A DNA stretch of 64,000 nt from Pseudomonas gregormendelii (GTDB taxonomy: Bacteria; Pseudomonadota; Gammaproteobacteria; Pseudomonadales; Pseudomonadaceae), in the NCBI RefSeq assembly GCF_017114825.1, contig NZ_JADEVO010000016.1:49038-113037 (forward strand), in the 5' to 3' direction. Below the pieces are notes generated by a model. That model was not told where the DNA came from. It did not search any database and worked only from the letters and a program-made list of their open reading frames with translations. Shown here piece by piece: positions 1-8,931 of this stretch. Position 1 is the first letter of the stretch; each line of letters starts with the position of its first letter. A program made the position numbers and the translations under genes.

Positions 1-262
1 GCGCGCGGCCTTCATTCAGTGCCGCATCAAGATCGAGGGTACCGACCAGGCGCTCTTCTGTCGCACCCAGCGGCAGCGTGACGAACAGGCCGCTGGCGAG
101 CAGGTCCGCCAGGCCCCGGGCCAGGGTGGACTTGGCCATACCCCGGGGGCCTTCGATCAATACGCCGCCGATCTTCGGGTCGATGGCGGTGAGGCACAGG
201 GCGAGCTTCAGATCGTCGGCGCCGACCACGGCGGATAAAGGAAAATGCGGTGTTTCAGTCAT
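1..262 (-). CDS. chlI: Magnesium-chelatase-type AAA+ ATPase (ChlI/BchI family), 3' part cut by window edge
   Basis: Only the N-terminal ~87 residues are inside the window. The start ATG is at 260-262 on the minus strand. The protein opens [19 protein letters not shown] and has a Walker A motif GPRGMAKST, as in the I subunit of metal chelatases. In pseudomonads this ATPase, with a ChlD-like partner, is encoded next to cobN. It is thought to power the CobN cobaltochelatase in aerobic B12 synthesis in place of CobS/CobT. It lies 68 bp downstream of cobN on the same strand, so it probably belongs to the riboswitch-controlled cobW-cobN unit. The identity of the ATPase domain is clear; the chelatase role is inferred from family and context. 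Confidence 0.85.
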   Translation of the reverse strand, partial: MTETPHFPLSAVVGADDLKLALCLTAIDPKIGGVLIEGPRGMAKSTLARGLADLLASGLFVTLPLGATEERLVGTLDLDAALNEGRA

Positions 263-289
263 TAGTCAGTCTCGGTCATGGTCGCAGTA

Positions 290-316
290 TCGCGAGCAGG
301 CTCACTCCTACAGGGG
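290..316. repeat. Single REP-like unit (family B) between cobN and chlI
   Basis: The sequence CGCGAGCAGGCTCACTCCTACAG matches the extragenic repeat family seen again at 10009-10040, 35255-35352 and 45127-45222. Here it is a lone, slightly degenerate copy in the 68-bp cobN/chlI gap. Confidence 0.6.
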
Positions 317-330
317 GGGTAATTGCAGTC

Positions 331-3300
331 TCAAGTATATTCTTCAATGTCCAGCAGCAGATTCTCCAGCGCCTCCTGGTACTCGCCGGGCTCTTTCCAC
401 ATGCCGCGCTGCTGCGCCTCGAGCATGCGCTCGGTCATGTCGCGCAGGGCATGGGGATTGTGCTCGCGCACAAACTCGCGGGTCGCCGGGTCCAGCAGGT
501 AAGCATCGGCGAGCAACGCGTACTGGTGATCGTCAATCAACTGCGTGGTGGCGTCGAAGGCGAACAGGTTGTCGACCGTCGCCGCCATTTCGAACGCGCC
601 TTTATAACCGTGGCGCTTCACCCCGTCGATCCACTTGGGATTGGCTGCGCGGGAGCGAATAACCCGGTTGAGTTCTTCCTTGAGGGTGCGGATTTTCGGC
701 AGGTCGGGCTGGCTGTGATCGCCGTGATAACTGGCCGCCGCTTCCCCGCTCAGGCTTTCGACGGCAGCGAGCATACCGCCCTGGAACTGATAGTAGTCGT
801 TGGAATCGAGCAAATCGTGCTCACGGTTGTCCTGGTTTTGCACCACGGCCTGGACCTGACTCAGGCGCTGGGCGAACTGTTCCCGGGCAGCCGTTCCTTC
901 GTCTGAACCGCCATAGGCGTAGCCGCCCCAGTTGAGGTAAACCTCGGCCAGGTCTTCGCGGCTCTGCCACAAGCGATCCTCGACCGCGCCCTGCACGCCA
1001 GCACCATAGGCCCCCGGTTTCGCCCCGAAAATACGCCACCCGGCCTGGCGGCGCGCAGCCTCCTGGTCAAGCCCCGCCAGCAACAGGGTTTCCCGCTCGG
1101 CACGCACCTTGGCAGCCAGTGGATTGAGGTCGTCGGGCTCGTCGAGTTCGGCAACCGCTTGCACGGCGGCATCGAACAGTCGGATCAGATTGGCGAACGC
1201 GTCGCGGAAGAACCCGGACACCCGCAACGTGACGTCCACCCGTGGGCGGTCCAGCAGGCTCACTGGCAAAATTTCAAAGTCGTCAACCCGCTGGCTGCCG
1301 GTGGCCCACACCGGCCGCACGCCCATCAAGGCCATCGCCTGGGCGATATCGTCGCCACCGGTGCGCATGGTCGCGGTGCCCCAGACCGACAGGCCGATCT
1401 GGCGCAGGTGATCGCCGTGGTCTTGCAGATGGCGCTCAAGGATCAGGTTGGCCGACTGGAAGCCGATGCGCCAGGCGGTGGTAGTCGGCAGGTTGCGTAC
1501 GTCCACCGAATAGAAGTTGCGGCCCGTGGGCAGCACGTCCAGTCGTCCCCGGCTGGGTGCACCGCTTGGGCCGGCAGGGACGAAGCGGCCGTTCAACGCA
1601 TCGAGCAGACCGCGCATCTCTGCCGGGCCGCAAGCGTCCAGGCGGGGGGCGACGGCTTCGCGCAGGTGGTCGAGGATGGCCGATACTTGCGCCCAGTTCT
1701 CACCTTGCGGGAGCGAATACGGTGTGTCAGGCAAATCAAGTTTGGCTGACACTGCGCTCCCACAGGTGGTTTGCTCGATCAGTTGCGTGGCGAACAGTTC
1801 CAGGCGTTCGCGGGTGTCGCCCGCCGTGCGCCATGTATCATCATTGATGGATTGCAGTTCAATGGGACGCGGCCCGGTCCACGGCTCGGCCAATGCACAG
1901 TCCAGCGGATCAAAGCCCAATTCGAACGCCTTCGCCAGCGCCCGCAGCACGCTCGACTGGGCACCGCGTCCATCGCCACGAGGAATACGCAGCAACGCCA
2001 GCAAGGTGTCGATGCGCAGCCGACCGCTCGGCGACTCGCCGAAGATGTGCAGGCCGTCGCGGATCTGCGACTCCTTCAGATCACACAGATAAGTATCCAG
2101 GCGCGGCAGCCAGATGGCCGCGTCGGCATCACTGTCCAGCTGTTCGTCCAGCTGCAGCTCTCGGTCGATATGGCTGTCGCGCACCAGTTGCAGGATGTCG
2201 CGCTGCAGCTCCCGCGCCCGACGGGGGTCGAGCAGCTGCGCATCGTAGTACTCGTCGGCGAGCAGTTCCAGGTTGCGCAGCGGGCCATAGGTTTCGGCGC
2301 GGGTCAGCGGCGGCATCAGGTGATCGATGATCACGGCCTGGGTGCGCCGCTTGGCTTGGGCGCCCTCGCCCGGGTCATTGACGATGAAGGGATAGATGTT
2401 CGGCAACGGCCCGAGCAGCGCATCCGGCCAGCAATGCTGCGACAGCCCGACACCCTTGCCCGGAAGCCATTCGAGGTTGCCATGCTTGCCGACGTGAATC
2501 ACACCGTGGGCACCGTAGGTGTTGCGCAACCAGAAATAGAACGCGAGATAGCCGTGCGGCGGCACCAGGTCCGGGTCGTGGTACACCGCGCTAGGGTCAA
2601 CCTGATACCCCCGAGCCGGTTGAATGCCGACAAAGGTCAGGCCAAAACGCAGGCCGGCGATCATCATCCGGCCGCTGCGGAACATCGGATCCTTTTCTGG
2701 CGCCCCCCAACGCTGCAGCACGGCCAGCCGGTTGGCCTCAGGCAGCGCGTTGAACATCGCCAGGTAGTCATCCAGCCCGAGGCTTTGCTGGCATGGACGC
2801 TGATCAATAGTGTCGAGGTCATTGCTGACGCCGCCGAGCAGTTGCTGGATCAGCGCGGTGCCGCTTTCCGGCAGTTGATCCGGCAGCGGATAACCTTCCT
2901 GGCGCAGCGCGCGCAGGATATTCAGCGCCGCCGCCGGCGTATCGAGCCCGACTCCATTGCCGATGCGACCATCGCGGGTCGGGTAGTTGGCCAGGATCAG
3001 CGCAATGCGTTTTTCGCGGTTGGGTACTCGGGCCAGATCGGTCCAACGCCGCGCCAGTTCAGCGACGAAATCCATTCGTTCGGGCTGCGCGCGGTAGCAC
3101 ACCACGTCCGACTGGCTGCGCTCGCTGCGCCACGCCAGGTCCTTGAAGCTGATCGGTCGGCTGATGATCCGCCCGTCCAGTTCCGGCAGCGCAATGTGCA
3201 TGGCCAGGTCCCGCGGGCCGAGACCCTGGTCGCTGGCTTGCCAACCGGCCTCGTTATCCTGGGCGCAAATGGCCTGGATCACCGGAATATTGCGGCGAAA

Positions 3301-4140
3301 CGGCCGGATATGCGGCGCTTCGGGACTCGACTGGGCAAAGCCGGTAGTGTTGAGAATTACCGAGGCGCTGACTTCGTCCAGCCAGTCCTCGACCACCGCC
3401 AGGCAGCCGGGTTCTTTCAGGCTGGCCACGGCAATCGGCAGCGGGTTCAACCCCGCCGGCTGCAGGCGCTGGCAGAAAATATCGATGAAGGCGGTATTGG
3501 CCGCCTGCAGGTGCGAGCGATAAAACAGCACAGCGGCCACGGGCTGTCCGGCCTGCCAGTCGGCTTGCCAATCGGCTAGTACAGCTGGGCTTCGCTGCGG
3601 ATGGTAGATCGCCGTGCGCGGCAAAGCCTGCGGCTCCGCCCAGGGGTAGTCGCGTTCCAGCCAACGACTGGCCAGGCAGCGAAAGAAATCCAGGGCATTG
3701 CCCAGACCGCCCTGGCGTAGAAACTGCCAGAGCCGGTCGCGGTCTTCGGCGCCCACGGTACTGAGGTCGCTGAGTTCCGGGTCGGGACGGTCATCGCCTG
3801 GCACCAGAATCAGTTGCACGCCACGTTCGGACAATTGCACCAGGCGCTCGACGCCATAACGCCAATAGGCGATGCCGCCGTGCAGCGAGATCAGAATCAC
3901 CTTGGCATGGCGCAGCACTTCATCGACATACAGGTCGACCGAGGCATGATTCTGCACCTGCATCGGGTTGGCCAGGCGCACGCTTGGATAGTCGTCGGGC
4001 AACTGTTGCGCGGCTTCGGCGAGCAACGCCAGGCTGGAGTCGCCGCTGCACAGGATCACCAGCTCCGCAGGGGTCTGTCCAAGATCGGCAATATTGTCAT
4101 CCGAAACGAAACCGCCGGGCTGGGTCCTGAGCAGGTGCAT
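331..4140 (-). CDS. cobN: Cobaltochelatase large subunit CobN
   Basis: A protein of 1269 aa, the usual length of CobN / Mg-chelatase H-type subunits. It inserts cobalt into hydrogenobyrinic acid a,c-diamide in the aerobic cobalamin pathway, using ATP hydrolysis by the partner ATPase. The middle section contains the family-typical stretches YGAHGVIHVGKHGNLEWLPG and NIYPFIVNDPGEGAQAKRR. The N-terminal third is the variable BchH/CobN domain, with ILISLHGGIAYWRYG. It starts three bases after cobW stops and is followed by the ChlI-type ATPase, giving the order cobW-cobN-chlI. The whole unit lies downstream of a minus-strand cobalamin riboswitch, so it should be repressed when adenosylcobalamin is plentiful. 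No frameshift or truncation was seen. Confidence 0.96.
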   Translation of the reverse strand: MHLLRTQPGGFVSDDNIADLGQTPAELVILCSGDSSLALLAEAAQQLPDDYPSVRLANPMQVQNHASVDLYVDEVLRHAKVILISLHGGIAYWRYGVERLVQLSERGVQLILVPGDDRPDPELSDLSTVGAEDRDRLWQFLRQGGLGNALDFFRCLASRWLERDYPWAEPQALPRTAIYHPQRSPAVLADWQADWQAGQPVAAVLFYRSHLQAANTAFIDIFCQRLQPAGLNPLPIAVASLKEPGCLAVVEDWLDEVSASVILNTTGFAQSSPEAPHIRPFRRNIPVIQAICAQDNEAGWQASDQGLGPRDLAMHIALPELDGRIISRPISFKDLAWRSERSQSDVVCYRAQPERMDFVAELARRWTDLARVPNREKRIALILANYPTRDGRIGNGVGLDTPAAALNILRALRQEGYPLPDQLPESGTALIQQLLGGVSNDLDTIDQRPCQQSLGLDDYLAMFNALPEANRLAVLQRWGAPEKDPMFRSGRMMIAGLRFGLTFVGIQPARGYQVDPSAVYHDPDLVPPHGYLAFYFWLRNTYGAHGVIHVGKHGNLEWLPGKGVGLSQHCWPDALLGPLPNIYPFIVNDPGEGAQAKRRTQAVIIDHLMPPLTRAETYGPLRNLELLADEYYDAQLLDPRRARELQRDILQLVRDSHIDRELQLDEQLDSDADAAIWLPRLDTYLCDLKESQIRDGLHIFGESPSGRLRIDTLLALLRIPRGDGRGAQSSVLRALAKAFELGFDPLDCALAEPWTGPRPIELQSINDDTWRTAGDTRERLELFATQLIEQTTCGSAVSAKLDLPDTPYSLPQGENWAQVSAILDHLREAVAPRLDACGPAEMRGLLDALNGRFVPAGPSGAPSRGRLDVLPTGRNFYSVDVRNLPTTTAWRIGFQSANLILERHLQDHGDHLRQIGLSVWGTATMRTGGDDIAQAMALMGVRPVWATGSQRVDDFEILPVSLLDRPRVDVTLRVSGFFRDAFANLIRLFDAAVQAVAELDEPDDLNPLAAKVRAERETLLLAGLDQEAARRQAGWRIFGAKPGAYGAGVQGAVEDRLWQSREDLAEVYLNWGGYAYGGSDEGTAAREQFAQRLSQVQAVVQNQDNREHDLLDSNDYYQFQGGMLAAVESLSGEAAASYHGDHSQPDLPKIRTLKEELNRVIRSRAANPKWIDGVKRHGYKGAFEMAATVDNLFAFDATTQLIDDHQYALLADAYLLDPATREFVREHNPHALRDMTERMLEAQQRGMWKEPGEYQEALENLLLDIEEYT

Positions 4141-4143
4141 GGC

Positions 4144-5205
4144 TTATACGCTGAGCGCGGCGCGCAGTTGTGCTTCGAGTTGCGCGGCGTCCAGCTCCTG
4201 GCCGATCAGCACCAGGCGGGTGGTGCGCGCTTCATCGGCGCCCCATTGACGGTCGAAATGCTTGTCGAAACGCGTGCCCACGCCCTGGATCAGCAGGCGC
4301 ATCGGTTTGTTCGCAATAGCTGCGAAACCCTTGACCCGCAGGATGCCGTGCTTGACTACGAGTTGCGTCAGGGCGTCCAGCAGCAGGCTTTCATCCGCCT
4401 GGGGCAGTTCGATGGAGATCGAATCGAAGGCGTCGTGATCGTGATCGTCTTCACCTTCGTGGTGATGATCGTGATGGCTGTGACGGCTGTCGATGTGTTC
4501 TTCGGAACCGGCACCCAGGCCAATCAGCACGTCCAGGGGCACACGACCGCTACTGGCTTCGATGACCTTGACCGCCGGCGGCAGTTCCTCGGCGACTTCC
4601 AGGCGCACCCGGGCCAGGTCTTGCGGGCTGATCAGGTCGGCCTTGTTGAGGATGACCAGGTCGGCGCTGGCCAACTGGTCGGCGAACAGTTCGTGCAGTG
4701 GCGATTCGTGATCCAGGTTCGGGTCGAGTTTGCGCTGGGCGTCAACCTGGTCAGGGAACGCAGCAAAGGTGCCCGCCGCCACGGCCGGACTGTCGACCAC
4801 GGTGATCACGGCGTCGACGGTGCAGGCGCTGCGGATTTCCGGCCACTGGAAGGCTTGCACCAGGGGCTTGGGCAGGGCCAGCCCGGAGGTTTCAATCAGG
4901 ATGTGGTCGAGGTCGGCGCGACGGGCCACCAACTCGCGCATCACCGGGAAGAACTCTTCCTGGACGGTGCAGCACAGGCATCCGTTGGCCAGTTCATAGA
5001 CGCGGCCGCTGGCTTCTTCTTCAGTGCAACCGATGGAGCACTGCTTGAGGATTTCGCCATCGATACCCAGTTCGCCAAATTCGTTGACGATGACCGCGAT
5101 GCGCCGGCCGTGGGCGTTGTCGAGCATGTGCCGCAGCAAGGTGGTCTTGCCCGAGCCAAGGAAGCCGGTAACGATGGTGACGGGAAGTTTGGCCAGTGTT
5201 TTCAT
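4144..5205 (-). CDS. cobW: Cobalamin-biosynthesis G3E GTPase CobW
   Basis: A protein of 353 aa. It is a G3E-family P-loop GTPase thought to deliver cobalt to the CobN chelatase. The Walker A motif GFLGSGKT is at residues 14-21. A CxCC metal-binding motif lies in ANGCLCCTVQ. A histidine/aspartate-rich loop (HSHHDHHHEGEDDHDHD) precedes the C-terminal CobW domain. The frame is open upstream to 5436, but that extension lies inside the cobalamin riboswitch. The start at 5205 (MKTLAKLPVTIVTGFLG) puts the P-loop at the family-typical position. It is the first gene of the riboswitch-controlled cobW-cobN-chlI unit. Confidence 0.95.
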   Translation of the reverse strand: MKTLAKLPVTIVTGFLGSGKTTLLRHMLDNAHGRRIAVIVNEFGELGIDGEILKQCSIGCTEEEASGRVYELANGCLCCTVQEEFFPVMRELVARRADLDHILIETSGLALPKPLVQAFQWPEIRSACTVDAVITVVDSPAVAAGTFAAFPDQVDAQRKLDPNLDHESPLHELFADQLASADLVILNKADLISPQDLARVRLEVAEELPPAVKVIEASSGRVPLDVLIGLGAGSEEHIDSRHSHHDHHHEGEDDHDHDAFDSISIELPQADESLLLDALTQLVVKHGILRVKGFAAIANKPMRLLIQGVGTRFDKHFDRQWGADEARTTRLVLIGQELDAAQLEAQLRAALSV

Positions 5206-5319
5206 CGGATGCCCTTTGGCAAGGTGGCGGGCATACGGGACGACAATCGCTGCGACTGAAGCGCGCGCGGGAGAGTTCGCCACCGGATCACCCCGCCCGG
5301 TTGTAGTGAGAATCTGTAT

Positions 5320-5507
5320 CGAGGCAGGTCTCCTGGCTGACGGCGTGCCGGGCATGCAGCCTGGCATTCGCTGCGCCTTCCCGCGAACCCGTTGTACAGG
5401 GCTTGCAGTGGCGTGGCAGCGAACATCACCGTTCACAGTTGCGGGGGCAGCCGCGGCATTGACCGCGTTCCCTTCTTAGCTTCGGCCAACGCCGAAGAAC
5501 CTCGAAA
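5320..5507 (-). promoter_or_regulatory. Cobalamin (AdoCbl) riboswitch upstream of cobW
   Basis: Read on the minus strand, the region shows the conserved cobalamin riboswitch elements in order: GGTTCTTCGGCGTTGGCCGAAG, then GCTGCCCCCGCAACTGT (the B12-box-type core), GCCACTGCA, GGGAAGGC, and the closing GCCAGGAGACCTGCC. The end of the aptamer is about 115 bp before the cobW ATG. It should reduce cobW-cobN expression when adenosylcobalamin binds. The exact 5' limit is estimated by eye. Confidence 0.93.
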
Positions 5508-5565
5508 GCGCAAGGCTACGCATGGTATCGGGGCGGGTCAATGCTCCTGCGGTAAACGCTATCCC

Positions 5566-5652
5566 CTGCAGGAGCTGCCGAAGGTTGCGATCAGTTGATT
5601 GTGTCTGTCAAACAGCCAGATCAAAAGATCGCAGCCTCCGGCAGCTCCTACC
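5566..5652. repeat. Inverted REP pair (family A, REPIN-like) between the two riboswitches
   Basis: The left arm CAGGAGCTGCCGAAGGTTGCGATC is mirrored by GATCGCAGCCTCCGGCAGCTCCTA, separated by a short spacer. The same unit recurs at 16281-16363, 40318-40393 and 57354-57437. It lies between two divergent riboswitch leaders. Confidence 0.85.
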
Positions 5653-5720
5653 GGGGCCAACCCCCAATTGAGAACCTCTGCCAATTGACGCCAAACCCCG
5701 CCTCATGCTCTCCTACGCAA

Positions 5721-5926
5721 CTTGTTACGGGTGCCCTTCACAGGGTGAAACGGGAAACCGGTGAATCATGTGCTTTACTAGAAGCTCATGTCAGTCCGGT
5801 GCTGCCCCCGCAACGGTAAGCGAGCGAAGAGTCAGATCCACTGTGCCAGCAGTACGGCATGGGAAGGCGACTATTGCAGGTACAGGCGCAAGCCCGCACC
5901 CCTCGCGAGCCCGGAGACCGGCCCGC
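5721..5926 (+). promoter_or_regulatory. Cobalamin riboswitch upstream of cbtB
   Basis: Plus-strand elements appear in order: GGGTGCCC, AGGGTGAAACGGGAAACCGGTG, GTGCTGCCCCCGCAACGGTA, CACTGTGCC, GGGAAGGCG, and the closing GCGAGCCCGGAGACCGGCC. This is a complete cobalamin aptamer. The first downstream genes are cbtB and cbtA (cobalt import) and then cobE and cobM, a standard B12 regulon. About 130 nt of leader separates the aptamer from the cbtB ATG. Confidence 0.95.
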
Positions 5927-6018
5927 AACGCATGGCGAACATCAGGTTCGCTGACCAACAAACCCGCGGTGGGCGGGCGCTGTTTGAGCTTCGGCGTGCC
6001 CGTTCGCAGGAGTTTTCC

Positions 6019-6114
6019 ATGCGCTCCATAACCCCGCTGACAGACCAGAGGGAAGCGCCATGTCGACCATCAGCACCACCGGTAGCCGTACCACCAGCAG
6101 TACCACGACCCTGA
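6019..6114 (+). other. Possible leader ORF (31 codons) between riboswitch and cbtB
   Basis: An ATG at 6019 follows a good Shine-Dalgarno (CAGGAG, 6-nt spacing). It opens a 31-codon frame (MRSITPLTDQREAPCRPS...) that overlaps the cbtB start out of frame. No similarity is recognised. It could be a translated upstream ORF on the riboswitch-controlled transcript, or chance. Confidence 0.3.
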
Positions 6115-6251
6115 CCCAACGCCTGACCGCCGCTGTTTTCGCGTCGATCCTGGGCGCCGGCCTGGTGTATTTCGCCGGTTTCTCGCACATTGAGGCGGTG
6201 CACAACGCGGCGCACGATACCCGTCACAGCTCCGCGTTCCCGTGCCACTGA
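6060..6251 (+). CDS. cbtB: Cobalt transporter subunit CbtB
   Basis: A 63-aa protein with one membrane helix at about residues 20-40 (AAVFASILGAGLVYFAG). Its C-terminal tail is rich in histidines (HIEAVHNAAHDTRHSS...H). Single-TM proteins with a C-terminal histidine signature are CbtB, the partner of the membrane protein CbtA in B12-regulated cobalt uptake. The start at 6060 follows GAGGGAAGCGCC. The gene lies immediately downstream of a cobalamin riboswitch and 11 bp before cbtA, which supports the role. Cobalt as substrate is inferred from family and regulation. Confidence 0.9.
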   Translation: MSTISTTGSRTTSSTTTLTQRLTAAVFASILGAGLVYFAGFSHIEAVHNAAHDTRHSSAFPCH

Positions 6252-6262
6252 GACCTGCCCAG

Positions 6263-6970
6263 ATGATCAAGCGTATCGCGCAAACCGCAGGTTTTACCGG
6301 GTTGCTGGCCGCCCTGCTGCTGACCCTGCTGCAAAGCCTCTGGGTCTCTCCGCTGATTCTGCAGGCGGAAACCTACGAACAATCCGAACCTGCCACGGTT
6401 CAAATCCACGAACACGCAGCCGGCGCTACCGCAGCGCACAGCCACGACGCTGAAGCCTGGGAACCGGAAAACGGTTGGCAGCGCCTGCTGTCGACAACTG
6501 GCGGCAACTTGGTGGTCGCCGTGGGTTTCGCCCTGATGCTGGCCGGCCTCTACACCCTGCGCGCGCCAACTCGCACGTCCCAGGGCCTGCTCTGGGGCCT
6601 GGCCGGCTACGCGACCTTCGTCCTGGCGCCAACCCTCGGCCTGCCCCCTGAATTGCCGGGCACTGCAGCGGCGGACCTGACTCAACGGCAGATCTGGTGG
6701 ATGGGTACAGCCGCTTCCACAGCGGTCGGTATTGCGTTGATCGTCTTCAGCCGTCACTGGCTGATGAAGGTCCTTGGCGTGGCGATCCTGGCCGTGCCAC
6801 ACGTGATCGGAGCACCACAACCCCAGGTGCATTCGATGCTCGCGCCAGAGGCATTGGAAACCCAGTTCAAGATTGCTTCACAGTTGACCAACGTGGCGTT
6901 CTGGCTGGCACTCGGCCTGATCAGCGCCTGGCTGTTCCGGCGCAAAAATCCTGATCAATACCCGGCATGA
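6263..6970 (+). CDS. cbtA: Cobalt transporter subunit CbtA
   Basis: A 235-aa integral membrane protein with about five hydrophobic segments. It has an N-terminal helix (AGFTGLLAALLLTLLQSL), then a His-containing extracytoplasmic loop (EHAAGATAAHSHDAE), then further helices. The C-terminal helix ends in FRRKNPDQYPA. Together with CbtB it forms the predicted cobalt permease of aerobic B12 producers. The ATG at 6263 gives MIKRIAQTAGFTG; an in-frame upstream codon at 6242 would overlap cbtB and looks unlikely. The stop overlaps the cobE start (ATGA), so the two are translationally coupled. Confidence 0.9.
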   Translation: MIKRIAQTAGFTGLLAALLLTLLQSLWVSPLILQAETYEQSEPATVQIHEHAAGATAAHSHDAEAWEPENGWQRLLSTTGGNLVVAVGFALMLAGLYTLRAPTRTSQGLLWGLAGYATFVLAPTLGLPPELPGTAAADLTQRQIWWMGTAASTAVGIALIVFSRHWLMKVLGVAILAVPHVIGAPQPQVHSMLAPEALETQFKIASQLTNVAFWLALGLISAWLFRRKNPDQYPA

Positions 6971-7380
6971 CCCAAGCTGGCAAAGTGCCGACGCTGGTCG
7001 TCGGCCTTGGCTGCCAGCGTGGCTGCCCTCTCAGCACGCTGCGGGCGCTGCTGGACCAGGCGCTGCAGGCCCACTCTATCGAGCTCGAGCAGATCAGTGC
7101 CCTGGCGAGCATTGACCTCAAGCGAGAAGAGCCAGGCCTGATTGAGCTCGGCGTCCAGCTTGGGCTTGAGGTGCAGTTTTTCAGCAGTGAGGCACTGGCC
7201 AGGTATCAGGGCCAGCTCAGCCATCACTCGGACATCGCTTTCGAACGTACCGGCTGCTATGGAATCGCTGAAAGCGCTGCCCTCGCCCTGGCCGAACAGC
7301 TAACCCGCACCCCGGCAAAACTGTTGATTTCACGACAAAAATACGCCCAGGCCACCCTCGCGTTGGCCCGCGCCGTTTAA
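6967..7380 (+). CDS. cobE: Cobalamin biosynthesis protein CobE (CbiG C-terminal domain family)
   Basis: A 137-aa protein starting MTQAGKVPTLVVGLGCQRGC. The VVGLGCQRGCPLSTL segment and the later FFSSEALAR and CYGIAESAALALA segments are typical of the CobE / CbiG C-terminal domain. That domain is linked to ring contraction and acetaldehyde-loss chemistry in corrin synthesis. In aerobic producers CobE is a stand-alone protein whose precise biochemical step is not firmly settled. It overlaps cbtA by four bases and is followed by cobM, all under the plus-strand riboswitch. Confidence 0.9.
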   Translation: MTQAGKVPTLVVGLGCQRGCPLSTLRALLDQALQAHSIELEQISALASIDLKREEPGLIELGVQLGLEVQFFSSEALARYQGQLSHHSDIAFERTGCYGIAESAALALAEQLTRTPAKLLISRQKYAQATLALARAV

Positions 7381-7460
7381 AACCCCCGATAATCCCATGC
7401 CTGATCATGAGCAATCTTCATCTGAAGCCTGCCCATGTCGCTTTTTCACAGGATACGACG

Positions 7461-8213
7461 ATGACCGTTTACTTCATCGGCGCCGGCCCCGGCGACCCGG
7501 AACTGATCACCGTCAAAGGCCAGCGCCTGATTCGCAGCTGCGCCGTCATCATTTACGCCGGCTCGCTGGTGCCCGCCGCCGTGCTCGAAGGCCATCATGC
7601 TGAACAGGTGGTCAACAGTGCCGAATTGCACCTGGAACAGATCATCGAACTGATCAAGGCTGCCCACGCCAAGGGCCAGGATGTGGCGCGGGTGCATTCC
7701 GGCGATCCGAGCCTGTATGGCGCCATCGGCGAGCAGATTCGCCACCTGCGCGAGCTGGGTATCCCTTTTGAGATCATTCCCGGGGTGACGGCCACGGCAG
7801 CCTGTGCCGCGCTCTTGGGTGCTGAATTGACCCTGCCGGACGTTTCCCAGAGCGTGATTCTGACCCGCTACGCCGACAAGACGGCGATGCCGGCCGGTGA
7901 AGAACTGGCCAGCCTGGCACAACATGGCGCGACCATGGCGATCCATCTGGGGGTCAGCCACCTGCGCAAGATCGTGTTCGAATTAATCCCGCATTACGGT
8001 GCCGACTGCCCGATCGCGGTGATTCACCGGGCCACCTGGCCTGACCAGGATTGGGTGGTGGGGACTTTGGCAGATATTGCCGGGAAGGTTGAAGCCAAGG
8101 GTTTCCGGCGTACAGCGCTGATTCTGGTGGGTCGGGTGTTGGGCAGTGATCAGTTCAGCGAGTCTTCGCTGTATCGTGCGGGGCATGCGCATCTGTACAG
8201 GCCCCAAGAATAG
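7461..8213 (+). CDS. cobM: Precorrin-4 C11-methyltransferase CobM
   Basis: A 250-aa tetrapyrrole SAM-methyltransferase. The N-terminal VYFIGAGPGDPELITVKGQ contains the glycine-rich motif of the family. The central RVHSGDPSLYGAIGEQI and IPGVTATAACAALLGAELTL are the conserved substrate and SAM-pocket motifs of CobM/CbiF. It methylates C11 of precorrin-4 in aerobic B12 synthesis. The ATG at 7461 is chosen because the family begins exactly at this (M)TVYFIGAGPGDP segment; the open frame back to 7407 has no support. It is the last gene of the cbtB-cbtA-cobE-cobM unit and ends before a bidirectional terminator. Confidence 0.95.
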   Translation: MTVYFIGAGPGDPELITVKGQRLIRSCAVIIYAGSLVPAAVLEGHHAEQVVNSAELHLEQIIELIKAAHAKGQDVARVHSGDPSLYGAIGEQIRHLRELGIPFEIIPGVTATAACAALLGAELTLPDVSQSVILTRYADKTAMPAGEELASLAQHGATMAIHLGVSHLRKIVFELIPHYGADCPIAVIHRATWPDQDWVVGTLADIAGKVEAKGFRRTALILVGRVLGSDQFSESSLYRAGHAHLYRPQE

Positions 8214-8234
8214 AAGGTCTTTTGGCTTCAGGCA

Positions 8235-8267
8235 TAAAAAAACGGCACTCACGGGTGCCGTTTTTTT
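8235..8267. terminator. Bidirectional intrinsic terminator between cobM and nfuA
   Basis: AAAAAAACGGCAC-TCACG-GGTGCCGTTTTTTT is a stem-loop with an A run before and a T run after, so it can act on both strands. It lies between the convergent genes cobM and nfuA. Confidence 0.93.
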
Positions 8268-8289
8268 GCTTGCGCAGCGAACACCTTAC

Positions 8290-8931
<642 letters not shown>

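Noticed and set aside
1771..3579. Long plus-strand ORF of 602 codons across cobN
   Set aside because: It is antisense to a clear, full-length cobN, and the frame has no recognisable motif; GC-rich shadow ORFs of this size are common in this genome type.
5206..5436. N-terminal extension of CobW
   Set aside because: It overlaps the cobalamin riboswitch, and the P-loop position fits the start at 5205.
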